A program made the translations under genes and the position numbers. From Bradyrhizobium sp. NAS80.1 (GTDB lineage: Bacteria > Pseudomonadota > Alphaproteobacteria > Rhizobiales > Xanthobacteraceae), in contig NZ_LGHL01000139.1 of the NCBI RefSeq assembly GCF_001908205.1, positions 1 to 64,000 on the forward strand: a stretch of 64,000 bases of DNA. The letters are read 5' to 3'. The notes beneath the pieces were generated by a model. That model was not told where the DNA came from. It made no database searches and saw only the letters and a list, made by a program, of their open reading frames with translations. How positions within the stretch are numbered: position 1 is the first letter of the stretch; each line of letters begins with the position of its first letter. Below are positions 42,720 through 51,579 of the stretch, piece by piece.

Positions 42720-44936
42720 GTGACCGATCCAGCAATTACCTTCACTCCGGAGTCGCGATTCGATCCGGCCGTCAAGCGTGCGCTGAACGATGTACTGGGC
42801 GGAACGGCTGCGAGCGTTCTGACTGTTACCTTCGGCCTGTCCTATGCGCTGCTGATCTTCGCCGGCCCGCTCTCGCCCTACCTGTCCTACGGGATCGCGG
42901 CGACCTTCATCAGCTCGGCGGTGCTTGCCGCCATCGTCGCGCTCGGCAGCTCCCTGCCCTTCGCGATTGCGGCCCCTGACAGCTCGACCGCGGCGATAAC
43001 AGGCATTCTGGCAGCCTCGCTGGTCGAACGCATCCAGGCCGCCAATCCGTCGGCACCGCTGCTCTCGCCGGTTTTGATCACGCTCGGCCTGTCGACGGCG
43101 CTGACCGGCGTGGTGCTGTGCGGATTCGGCCTGACGCGGATGGGCCGCGCCATCCGCTACGTGCCTTATCCCGTGGTCGGCGGCTTCCTCGGCGCAACCG
43201 GGCTCCTCATCGTCATGGGCGCGATCCGGGTGATCACCGATCATCCCCTGCAGTTCGCGACACTGATGCACCTCGCCAACGGCATCGCGCTGTCGGAGCT
43301 GGGTGCCGCCTGCGCCATGGCGCTGGTGCTGTATCTGACCTGGCATCGTTCGCGCAGCGCATTCGGGCTGCCAATCATCCTGATCGGCGGCGTGCTCACG
43401 GCACATCTGGCGTTCTGGATCACAGGTGTCTCGCTCGATGAGGCTCATGCCCTGGGCTGGACCTTTGCGCCGCCGCCGCAGGCGGCCTTCATGGTGCCCT
43501 GGCACATTGACGGTTTGATTCACTACCCCTGGTTCGCCGTGCCAGACCTGCTTGGCAACCTCGTCGCGGTCATCTTCGTCACCGCATCCAGCACGCTGTT
43601 CAACACCACCGGCATCGAGGTAGCCTTGCACCGCGAAGCCAATCTGGAGCGCGAGCTGAACGTAACCGGCGCCGCCAACATCGTGGCCGGTCTGCTCGGC
43701 GGCTACCCCGGCTGCAGCTCGATCAGCCGCTCGGTGCTCAATTTCAGCAGCGGCGGCCGCGGACGCCTGTCGGGCCTCACCGTCTCGGCGCTCTCACTCC
43801 TGATGCTCGCGGTCGCACCCGAGCTGCTCGGCTTCATTCCGAAATTCGTGCTCGGCGGCCTCCTGCTCTATCTCGGCGCCGACCAGCTGCACAAATGGAT
43901 CATCGAATCGCGCAAGCGCCTTTCGAAGCTCGAATACCTCTCGCTCATCGCCATCATCGCGATCATCGTCGTCTGGGGCTTCGTGCCGGGCATCCTGATC
44001 GGCGTGATCATCGGCTGCGCCACTTTTGCATTCAGCGCGGCGCGGGTCGAATCGATCAAATACAGTTTCGACGGCTCGGAATACCGCTCCTCGCTCGATC
44101 GCTCGCGCGACGACCAGGACGTGCTGCTTGCCCATGGCGGCAAGATCCAGGGCCTGAACCTGCAGAGCTATCTGTTCTTCGGCTCGGCCAACCGGCTCTA
44201 TCAGCACGTCAAGCAGCTGCTCCAGGAGCGTCCGGAGTGCCGCTACCTGTTGTTCGACTTCAAGCTCGTCACCGGCGTCGACTCGTCGGCCGCCTACAGC
44301 TTCGCCCAGATCAAGCGCAGCGCGGCCGACCTCGGCGTCGAGCTGATCCTGGTGCATCTGTCGGCGGCGGCCGAGAAGGTGCTGCGCTCCAGCGACTTCC
44401 TCGGCGAAGGCGTCACCATCATTCCCGAGCTCGATCATGCGCTGGAATGGTGCGAGAACGAGATTATCGCGCAGCATCAGGGACTGGCACAGGAAGAAGC
44501 CAGTTTGCACGACTGGTTCGCGGGGCTTCTCAACAGCGAGGACGATGCGGACAAGCTGATCCGCCGCTGTCAGCGCATCGAGGTCGAGGCGGGCGAGGTC
44601 ATCGTGCAGGCGGGAGATCCTGCCGATTCCATGCATTTCATCCTCGACGGCCGCGTCGGCATCATGGTCCCCGCCGAAGATGACCGCACCACGCGCGTGC
44701 GCAGCCTCGGGCGCTACACCACGATCGGCGAGATGGGCCTGGTGTCGAACACGCCGCGCAGCGCGACGATCCAGGCCGAGGTCGACAGCGTGCTCTACGT
44801 GCTCAACACGCACCAGTTCGACGCCATCAGGGACGAGGACCCCGCGCTAAGCCACAAGCTCCTGACCTATTTCGTGTCGGTCATGGCCGAGCGGCTGACA
44901 TTTGCGAACCGGACGATCGCGGTACTCAGGCGATAA
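42720..44936 (+). CDS. SulP-family anion transporter with STAS and cyclic-nucleotide-binding domains
   Basis: A 738-residue fusion. Residues about 20-440 form the SulP/SLC26 membrane domain (FAIAAPDSSTAAITGIL and GGYPGCSSISRSVLNF motifs). Residues about 470-570 are a STAS domain (LNLQSYLFFGSANRLY, DFKLVTGVDSSAAYSF). Residues about 610-730 are a cyclic-nucleotide-binding domain with the phosphate cassette GEMGLVSNTPRSATI. SulP proteins carry sulfate, bicarbonate or dicarboxylates. The fused sensor suggests gating by cAMP or cGMP. The start is GTG 42720 with only a weak ribosome site. It stands alone. Confidence 0.9.
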   Translation: MTDPAITFTPESRFDPAVKRALNDVLGGTAASVLTVTFGLSYALLIFAGPLSPYLSYGIAATFISSAVLAAIVALGSSLPFAIAAPDSSTAAITGILAASLVERIQAANPSAPLLSPVLITLGLSTALTGVVLCGFGLTRMGRAIRYVPYPVVGGFLGATGLLIVMGAIRVITDHPLQFATLMHLANGIALSELGAACAMALVLYLTWHRSRSAFGLPIILIGGVLTAHLAFWITGVSLDEAHALGWTFAPPPQAAFMVPWHIDGLIHYPWFAVPDLLGNLVAVIFVTASSTLFNTTGIEVALHREANLERELNVTGAANIVAGLLGGYPGCSSISRSVLNFSSGGRGRLSGLTVSALSLLMLAVAPELLGFIPKFVLGGLLLYLGADQLHKWIIESRKRLSKLEYLSLIAIIAIIVVWGFVPGILIGVIIGCATFAFSAARVESIKYSFDGSEYRSSLDRSRDDQDVLLAHGGKIQGLNLQSYLFFGSANRLYQHVKQLLQERPECRYLLFDFKLVTGVDSSAAYSFAQIKRSAADLGVELILVHLSAAAEKVLRSSDFLGEGVTIIPELDHALEWCENEIIAQHQGLAQEEASLHDWFAGLLNSEDDADKLIRRCQRIEVEAGEVIVQAGDPADSMHFILDGRVGIMVPAEDDRTTRVRSLGRYTTIGEMGLVSNTPRSATIQAEVDSVLYVLNTHQFDAIRDEDPALSHKLLTYFVSVMAERLTFANRTIAVLRR

Positions 44937-44991
44937 CGCGCGCGTAGCCCGCATGCGCGATGCGATCTGCGGGCTACGACATTGCGAGGCC

Positions 44992-46485
44992 CTACACTCC
45001 CGCCATCATCACGTATTTGATCTCGACATATTCTTCCATGCCGTGATGGGAGCCTTCGCGGCCGAGGCCGCTTTCCTTGACGCCGCCGAACGGCGCGACT
45101 TCCGTGGTGATGAGGCCAGTGTTGACGCCGACCATGCCGGATTCCAGCGCCTCGGCCACGCGCCAGACGCGGCCGAGATCGCGGGAGTAGAAGTACGACG
45201 CCAGGCCAAACGGCGAGGCGTTGCACATCGCAATCACATCGGCTTCGTCCTTGAAGCGGATCACCGGCGCGAGCGGCCCGAAGGTCTCCTCCTGGGCCAC
45301 CAGCGAGTCCGGCTTGACGTCGGACAGCACGGTCGGCTCGAAGAAGGAGCGACCGAGCTCGCTGCGCTTGCCGCCTGTGACGACCTTGGCGCCGCGCTTC
45401 ACGGCGTCCGCGATGTGGCGCTCGACCTTGTCGACCGCTTTCATGTTGATCAGCGGGCCCTGCGTAACGCCGCTCTCGGTGCCGTCGCCGATCTTCATCG
45501 CCGCGACTTTCTTCGACAGCTTCTGCACGAACTCGTCGTAGATCTTGTCCTGGGCGTAGAGGCGGTTGGCGCAGACACAGGTCTGGCCCATGTTGCGGTA
45601 TTTCGAGACGATCGCGCCTTCGACCGCGGCGTCGATGTCGGCGTCGTCGAACACCACGAACGGCGCATTGCCGCCGAGCTCGAGGCCGAGCCGTTTCACG
45701 CCGACGGAGGCCTGCTGGTAGAGAATCTTGCCGACCGCGGTCGAGCCGGTGAAGCCGACGAAGCGCACGGCCGGATGCTCGCACAGCACCTTACCGATCG
45801 GCGACGCATCGCCGGTGATGATGTTGAAGACGCCCTTGGGGACGCCGGCCTTTTCGGCAAGCGCGGCGAGCGCCAAGGCCGAGAGCGGGGTTTCGTTGGC
45901 GGGCTTGAGCACCACGGTGCAGCCCGCCGCCAGCGCCGGCGAAACCTTGCGTGTGATCATCGAGTTCGGGAAATTCCACGGCGTGATCGCGCCGCAGACG
46001 CCGATCGGCTGCTTGATCGCAAGCAACCGTGCATCGGGACGCTGCGTCGGGATGGTCTCGCCATAGACGCGCCTCGCTTCCTCCGCGAAGAACTCGACAT
46101 AGGCGCCGCCGATGTCGACCTCGCCGAGCGCCTCGGAGAGCGGTTTGCCCTGCTCGGAGGTGAGGATCAGCGCCAGATCCTCGCGGTTGGCGACGATCAG
46201 CTCGAACCATTTGCGCAGGATGTTGGAGCGCTGCTTGGCGGTGTGCTTGGCCCAGGCTGGAAACGCACGCTCGGCGGCCTCGACCGCCTTGGTGGCATCA
46301 TCCGCCGAAAGCTGCGGGACTTTCGCAAGCTCGATGCCGGTGGCGGGATTGTTCACCGCGAATACCGGCGAGCCGACCCAGGCGCCGTCGATATAGCAGG
46401 CCTCTTTCAGCAGCGATAGGTCCTTCAACCGGTCGCGCAGGGTGGCGGTGGCTTGCGGGGCGCGGGCGGCGGAGGTCGGGGTCAT
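44992..46485 (-). CDS. NAD(P)-dependent succinate-semialdehyde dehydrogenase family aldehyde dehydrogenase
   Basis: A 497-residue aldehyde dehydrogenase. The motifs are PWNFPNSMITRKVSPALAAG, the catalytic Glu in LELGGNAP, and the catalytic Cys in GQTCVCANR. It is most like GabD-type succinate-semialdehyde dehydrogenases, which feed 4-aminobutyrate carbon into the TCA cycle. Related glutarate-semialdehyde dehydrogenases look similar, and no gabT is adjacent, so the symbol is withheld. AGGAG precedes the ATG at 46485. It is cytoplasmic. Confidence 0.9.
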   Translation of the reverse strand: MTPTSAARAPQATATLRDRLKDLSLLKEACYIDGAWVGSPVFAVNNPATGIELAKVPQLSADDATKAVEAAERAFPAWAKHTAKQRSNILRKWFELIVANREDLALILTSEQGKPLSEALGEVDIGGAYVEFFAEEARRVYGETIPTQRPDARLLAIKQPIGVCGAITPWNFPNSMITRKVSPALAAGCTVVLKPANETPLSALALAALAEKAGVPKGVFNIITGDASPIGKVLCEHPAVRFVGFTGSTAVGKILYQQASVGVKRLGLELGGNAPFVVFDDADIDAAVEGAIVSKYRNMGQTCVCANRLYAQDKIYDEFVQKLSKKVAAMKIGDGTESGVTQGPLINMKAVDKVERHIADAVKRGAKVVTGGKRSELGRSFFEPTVLSDVKPDSLVAQEETFGPLAPVIRFKDEADVIAMCNASPFGLASYFYSRDLGRVWRVAEALESGMVGVNTGLITTEVAPFGGVKESGLGREGSHHGMEEYVEIKYVMMAGV

Positions 46486-46594
46486 GGCGTTGCTCCTGAG
46501 GCGATCGGATCGGCCCGGAATATAGGGATAGACGGCGCCCAATGCACCGTCCAGCAACGCAAATCTGCTGGGAGCTAAACTCGGAGCGGCGAAG

Positions 46595-46915
46595 TTACGC
46601 CGCGCCGTTCATATAGATCTCGCGCCGGCCGATCATGCGCTCGGCCGCGGCCTTGGCGTCGGCCTTCGAGGACGTTGCGCAGGTGCGGTATTCGAGATCG
46701 GGAACGTCGGAGGTGTCGCGACGGCCGAACCAGGACTTCGAGCCGACCGGCAGCAGCGCCAGTGCCTGCGCCAGATTGTCGACCGCGCCGAAGGAATAGA
46801 GCGCGCCGGTGCCGGCGATGCGGACCTCGTAAATACCGGGCGAAATCGGCGCCTCGAGGTTGTCGCCCCGTCCGGGACGGGGATAGCGCTTCCATTCGTT
46901 CCAGGTCGAAATCAT
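46595..46915 (-). CDS. Small protein of unknown function
   Basis: A 106-residue cytoplasmic protein with a run of G residues (GGGGGA) before the chosen ATG. The central SPGIYEVRIAGTGALYSFG pattern is faintly reminiscent of a GIY-YIG strand pair, but the catalytic Arg and Glu are not where they should be. A basic helix (SKADAKAAAERMIGRREIY) ends the protein. It is convergent with nothing and lies just upstream of the aldehyde dehydrogenase on the same strand. I do not recognise it. Confidence 0.6.
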   Translation of the reverse strand: MISTWNEWKRYPRPGRGDNLEAPISPGIYEVRIAGTGALYSFGAVDNLAQALALLPVGSKSWFGRRDTSDVPDLEYRTCATSSKADAKAAAERMIGRREIYMNGAA

Positions 46916-47253
46916 CTCGGGTCCCCCACGGCCGATCGGCGGCCGCCAAATTTGCATCAAATGTTAGTCGGCCACGACTTGGCCCGGGCCAAACGCGGCA
47001 ATGCACAAAATGTTTCAAGTGTTGCAAGCGCTCGAAACATATCGTCCCGCCACGCCCGCCCACGGCGAGGTGCGTCCATCCACCGCAGCTTATGATGGAA
47101 TGTTGCAGTTCAGCCTCTTTGTCGTCCTGCGTGTGGCGCGGGCCGTCAAGTCACGAGATCGCGACCTCAGTGGAGGCTGAGGCGCTTGCCGCACAAGACC
47201 TGCAGGAGGACAATCGAGCGCTTCCAACAATAATCAAACCGGAGGAAACGCGT
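46916..47253. other. Divergent intergenic region
   Basis: About 340 bases between a minus-strand small gene and a plus-strand serine hydrolase. It contains an imperfect inverted pair GTTTCAAG/GCTCGAAAC around 47010-47037. No gene is seen. Confidence 0.35.
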
Positions 47254-48447
47254 ATGCAAAGCAAAGCCCAGATCGACGAGATTCTGCGCCAGAAGAGCGA
47301 CGCCAAGGAGATTCCCGGCGTCGTCGCCATCGCCGCAAGCGGTAGCGACGTGCTTTATCAGGGCGTGTTCGGCAAGCGCGACCTGTCCAAGCCCGATGCG
47401 ATGACAACCGACAGCGTGTTCTGGATCGCTTCGATGACGAAGGCGATGACCGTCGCCGGCGCAATGCAGCTCGTCGAGCAGGGCAAGCTTTCGCTGGATA
47501 CCCCGATCGGTTCGGTGCTGCCCGACCTCGCCAAGCCGCAGGTGCTCGAAGGCTTTGACGCCAAGGGCGAGCCGAAGCTGCGGCCGGCGAAGGCGCCGAT
47601 CACGCTGCGCCAGCTCATGACCCACACCGCCGGCTTTGCCTACAACGTGTGGAACGGCGATCTCGCGGTCTATCTGGAGAAAACCGGAACCCCGAACATC
47701 TTCTCGTGCCAGAACGTCGCGCTGAAGACGCCGATCATGTCCGATCCCGGCACGCGCTGGGAATACGGCATCAACATCGACTTCGTCGGCAAGGCGGTGG
47801 AAGCCGTGAGCGGTAAGCGCCTCGACGCGTACCTGCGCGATCAACTCTTCACGCCGCTCGGCATGAACGACACCGGCTTCAAGATCACCGACAACATGCG
47901 CCAGCGACTGGTCGCCACGCATGCACGCGGCGAGGATGGATCGCTGGCGCCGATCCCGTTCGAGATCGAACAGAATCCGGAATTCCACATGGGCGGCGGC
48001 GGTCTCTACGGCACGGCCGGCGACTACATCAAGTTCACCCAGATGATCCTCAACAAGGGCCGCGGCAACGGCAACCAGGTGCTGAAGCCAGAGACGGTCG
48101 CGATGATGGGCCAGAACCACATCGGCGATCTCACCATCGGCAAGATGACGTCGGTGGCGCCGATGTACACCAACGACGTCGATCTCTTCCCCGACATCGT
48201 GAAGAAGTGGGGGCTCTCCTTCCTGATCAACACAGCCAAGACACCGGAAGGCCGCAGCGCCGGCAGCCTCGCCTGGGCGGGGCTCGCCAACACCTATTTC
48301 TGGATCGATCCGGCGCGCGATGTTTCCGGCGTGATCCTGATGCAGGTGTTGCCATTCGCCGACGCGAAATGCCTGGAGGCGTTCGCGAGCTTCGAGCGCG
48401 GGGTGTATGCCGGGCTCGATTCGGGAAGCGGAAAGAGGGCAGCCTAG
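47254..48447 (+). CDS. Serine hydrolase, beta-lactamase/EstB-like
   Basis: A 397-residue member of the class C beta-lactamase superfamily without a signal peptide, so cytoplasmic. SMTKAM supplies the SxxK nucleophile and base, and EYGINIDFVG supplies the Tyr of the YxN motif. HTAGFAYNVWN, GMNDTGF and the GGGGLYGTAGDYIKF motif are typical of EstB-type esterases. GGAGG lies eight bases before the ATG. Such enzymes hydrolyse short esters, lactones or amides; the substrate is not clear. It is followed after about 90 bases by an acyl-CoA ligase. Confidence 0.88.
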   Translation: MQSKAQIDEILRQKSDAKEIPGVVAIAASGSDVLYQGVFGKRDLSKPDAMTTDSVFWIASMTKAMTVAGAMQLVEQGKLSLDTPIGSVLPDLAKPQVLEGFDAKGEPKLRPAKAPITLRQLMTHTAGFAYNVWNGDLAVYLEKTGTPNIFSCQNVALKTPIMSDPGTRWEYGINIDFVGKAVEAVSGKRLDAYLRDQLFTPLGMNDTGFKITDNMRQRLVATHARGEDGSLAPIPFEIEQNPEFHMGGGGLYGTAGDYIKFTQMILNKGRGNGNQVLKPETVAMMGQNHIGDLTIGKMTSVAPMYTNDVDLFPDIVKKWGLSFLINTAKTPEGRSAGSLAWAGLANTYFWIDPARDVSGVILMQVLPFADAKCLEAFASFERGVYAGLDSGSGKRAA

Positions 48448-48563
48448 CCACTTAGTATGAGGCGCCTGGCGTCGCCCGGGCCGACAGCACGATGTAACCT
48501 CGTGCTCCGAAGGACTGTCCCTCGGGGCACGAGGCAATGATGATCGAGCTGGAGGACGCGACC

Positions 48564-50258
48564 ATGGCAGACAGAGCCGAAAGTTATGTTTGCGGCATCT
48601 CCGACGCGCCGCTGCTAGGCGACACCGTCGGTCGCAGCCTCGACCACGCCGTGCGGCGCTGGGGCAATCGCGAGGCGCTGGTCTCGCCCAGCCACGGCGT
48701 GAGATGGACCTGGAAGGAATTCGCCGAGCAGGTCGACGCGCTTGCCGCCGGCTTTCTCGCGCTGGGTCTAGAGCGCGGTGCGCGGATCGGTATCTGGTCG
48801 CTGAACCGGCCGGAATGGACGTTGACCCAGTTCGCCGCCGCCAAGGCCGGCCTGATCCTGGTGACGATCAATCCCGCCTATCGGCTCAGCGAGCTGGAGT
48901 TCGCGTTGCGCAAGGTCGGCTGTGCGGCAATCGTCACCGCGACGGCGTTCAAGACCAGCAACTACATCGAGATGCTCAACACGCTGCTGCCCGAACTGGC
49001 AAGCGCCACGCCCGGACAGCTGCAGGCGGCGCGGTTGCCGGACTTGCGGGTGGTGATCCAGATCGGCGGCCCCGCGGCTCCGGGCGCGATTCCATTCGTG
49101 GAGGTCGCGCGCATGGGCGGAGCCCAGCATCGCGAGCAACTCGCCGCGCTTGGTATCGCCTTGCAGTTCGACGATCCCGTCAACATCCAGTTCACCAGCG
49201 GCACCACCGGATCGCCCAAAGGCGTGACGCTCACGCATCACAACATCCTCAACAACGGCTATTTCGTCGGCCGCGCCATGCGGCTGACCGAAGCGGACCG
49301 CATCTGCATCCCGGTGCCGCTCTATCACTGCTTCGGCATGGTGATGGGCAATCTCGCCTCCGTCACGCTCGGCGCGACCATGGTTTATCCCGGCGAGGGA
49401 TTTGACCCGCTCGCGACGCTGCGAGCGGTCGAGCAGGAAAAATGCACTGCGCTCTACGGCGTGCCGACCATGTTCATCGCGGAGCTCGATCACCCCGAAT
49501 TCCAGAAATTCGACCTGACTTCGCTGCGCACCGGCATCATGGCGGGAGCGCCCTGCCCGATCGAGGTGATGAAGCGCGTCAACACCGAGATGAACATGCG
49601 CGAGGTCACGATCGCCTACGGAATGACCGAGACCAGTCCGGTCAGTTTCCAGAGCGCGGTCGACGACCCGCTCGAGCGGCGCGTCTCCACCGTCGGACGA
49701 ATCCATCCGCATGTCGAGGTCAAGGTGATCGATCTCGAGGGCAAGATCGTCAAGCGCGGCGAACGCGGCGAGCTCTGCACCCGCGGCTACAGCGTCATGC
49801 TGGGCTATTGGGAGGAGAAGGAAAAGACGGCGGACGTGCTCGATGCCAACGGCTGGGCGCACACGGGCGACCTCGCCACCATCGATGACGAGGGCTATTG
49901 CAACATAGTCGGGCGCATCAAGGATTTGGTGATCCGCGGCGGGGAGAACCTCTATCCGCGCGAGATCGAGGAGTTCCTGTACCGTCACCCCAAGATCCAG
50001 GACGTCCAGATCTTCGGCGTTTCGGACACCCGCTATGGCGAAGAGCTCTGCGCCTGGATCCGCGTCAGGTCAGGCGAGACGCTCACCGCCGAAGAGGTGC
50101 GTGCCTTCTGCGAGGGCCAAATCGCCCACAACAAGATCCCGCGCTATGTGGAGTTCGTCGACGAATTTCCGATGACGGTAACCGGAAAGATCCAGAAATT
50201 CGTGATGCGCGAGGCGGTGGAGCAGAAGCTCGGGCTGAAGGCCGCGAAGACGGCGTGA
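48564..50258 (+). CDS. Fatty-acyl-CoA synthetase (AMP-binding)
   Basis: A 564-residue ANL-superfamily ligase. QFTSGTTGSPKGVTLTHHN is the phosphate-binding loop and AYGMTETSPVS the A5 motif. HTGDLATIDDEGY and IKDLVIRGGENLYPREIEE are the hinge-region motifs, and the C-terminal catalytic Lys is in VTGKIQKF. It closely resembles medium/long-chain acyl-CoA synthetases of the FadD/AcsA2 type. The start at 48564 has GGAGG at good spacing; ATG codons at 48537 and 48540 would add nine or eight residues. It may share a transcript with the EstB-like gene. Confidence 0.9.
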   Translation: MADRAESYVCGISDAPLLGDTVGRSLDHAVRRWGNREALVSPSHGVRWTWKEFAEQVDALAAGFLALGLERGARIGIWSLNRPEWTLTQFAAAKAGLILVTINPAYRLSELEFALRKVGCAAIVTATAFKTSNYIEMLNTLLPELASATPGQLQAARLPDLRVVIQIGGPAAPGAIPFVEVARMGGAQHREQLAALGIALQFDDPVNIQFTSGTTGSPKGVTLTHHNILNNGYFVGRAMRLTEADRICIPVPLYHCFGMVMGNLASVTLGATMVYPGEGFDPLATLRAVEQEKCTALYGVPTMFIAELDHPEFQKFDLTSLRTGIMAGAPCPIEVMKRVNTEMNMREVTIAYGMTETSPVSFQSAVDDPLERRVSTVGRIHPHVEVKVIDLEGKIVKRGERGELCTRGYSVMLGYWEEKEKTADVLDANGWAHTGDLATIDDEGYCNIVGRIKDLVIRGGENLYPREIEEFLYRHPKIQDVQIFGVSDTRYGEELCAWIRVRSGETLTAEEVRAFCEGQIAHNKIPRYVEFVDEFPMTVTGKIQKFVMREAVEQKLGLKAAKTA

Positions 50259-50272
50259 GCTACGAGCCACCG

Positions 50273-50377
50273 CTGTCATTCCCCGCGAAAGCGGGGAATC
50301 CAGTACGCCGCGGCTTCTCCGTAACCCACTAACGCCTCTGGAATACTGGGTCGCCCGGTCAAGCCGGGCGACGACAG
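50273..50377. repeat. Paired palindromes in inverted orientation
   Basis: CTGTCATTCCCCGCGAAAGC begins the left palindrome, followed by CCAGTA. At the right, TACTGG precedes a second palindrome (CGCCCGG, TCAAG, CCGGGCG) and CGACAG. The layout matches the ends of the GIY-YIG element at 18251-18616, but without an ORF inside. Confidence 0.75.
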
Positions 50378-50398
50378 CGGAGATTGAGGCGCGACTTC

Positions 50399-51400
50399 CT
50401 AAACCGTCAGCCCGCGCTGTTGGGCAAGTTCCTTCAGCGATACCTGCGGACGCGCACCGATGTGCTGGATCACTTCGGCAGCCGCAAGCGCACCGAGCTC
50501 ACCACACTGCTTGTACGCCAGGTTGCGCGCCAGGCCGAACAGGAAGCCGGCGGCGAAGAGATCGCCGGCGCCGGTGGTGTCGACCATCTGCCTGATAGGG
50601 AACGCGGGCGCGGCGACGGCGCCTTCCGGCGAGACCACCACGCAGCCCTTCTCGCTGCGGGTGACGACGCCGAGATTGACGTCGTTGCGCAGCTGCTTCA
50701 GCGCGGTATCGAAGTCCGACGTCATGTAGAGCGAGTGCAGCTCGGATTCGTTGGCGAACACGATGTCGACGGTGCCGTCGCGCATCAGCGAGAGAAACTC
50801 GTCGCGGTAGCGATCGACGCAGAAGGAATCCGACAGCGTCAGCGCCACCTTGCGCTTGGCATCATGGGCGATCTTGGCGGCCTTGACGAAGGCGTCCTTG
50901 GCGTTCTTCGGATCCCAGAGATAGCCCTCAAGGTAGACGATGCCGGCAGAAGCGATCTCGGCCGGGTCGATGTCGGCCGGCGACAGGTCCTGCGCTGCGC
51001 CGAGATAGGTGTTCATGGTGCGCTCGCCGTCGCCCGTCACCAGGATGTAGGAGCAACCGGTGGCGGGGCCGTCCTTGGCCGCGGGCGTGTTGAAGGCGAC
51101 GCCGGCGGCGCGGATGTCGTGGACATAGAGCTTGCCGATCTGGTCATCCTTGACCTTGCCGACATAGGCGGCGCGCGCGCCCAGGCTGCCGATGCCGACG
51201 ATGGTGTTGGCGGCCGAGCCGCCCGAGACCTCCGTCGCCAGGCCCATGTCCTTGTAAATGGCGGCGGCCGTCGCCTCGTCGATCAGGGACATGCCGCCCT
51301 TGGTCATGCCGTGCCTGGCCAAAAAAGCTTCATCGGTCCTGACCAGCACGTCGAACAGCGCGTTACCGATCCCGAGAACGTCATATTTCACGTTAGCCAT
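50399..51400 (-). CDS. PfkB family carbohydrate/adenosine kinase
   Basis: A 333-residue ribokinase-fold kinase. The N-terminal GIGNALFDVLVR and GGSAANTIVGIGSLG motifs match the adenosine-kinase-like branch. The C-terminal signature DTTGAGDLFAAGFL contains the catalytic Asp and anion hole. AAGGTGA precedes the ATG. It probably phosphorylates adenosine or a related nucleoside in salvage, but a sugar substrate is possible. It is divergent from murJ. Confidence 0.9.
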   Translation of the reverse strand: MANVKYDVLGIGNALFDVLVRTDEAFLARHGMTKGGMSLIDEATAAAIYKDMGLATEVSGGSAANTIVGIGSLGARAAYVGKVKDDQIGKLYVHDIRAAGVAFNTPAAKDGPATGCSYILVTGDGERTMNTYLGAAQDLSPADIDPAEIASAGIVYLEGYLWDPKNAKDAFVKAAKIAHDAKRKVALTLSDSFCVDRYRDEFLSLMRDGTVDIVFANESELHSLYMTSDFDTALKQLRNDVNLGVVTRSEKGCVVVSPEGAVAAPAFPIRQMVDTTGAGDLFAAGFLFGLARNLAYKQCGELGALAAAEVIQHIGARPQVSLKELAQQRGLTV

Positions 51401-51579
51401 TCACCTTGGTCCTGTTGCCGGATTGCGATTACCGGGGAAATCCGCTTCCTGTCGGCCTGAAATCTGGCTCGCGGCCTATCACGACCGGGCCTTTGCGAGC
51501 AAGCAACGGGAGTTGTCTTTGGACGCTTTCACGCGAACCGGGACCACTTCGCTCGAAAACGTTATGGTATGACAGCCCG

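Noticed and set aside
46595..46915. Degenerate GIY-YIG domain in the small protein
   Set aside because: Only a vague strand-pair pattern fits; the catalytic Arg and Glu are missing.
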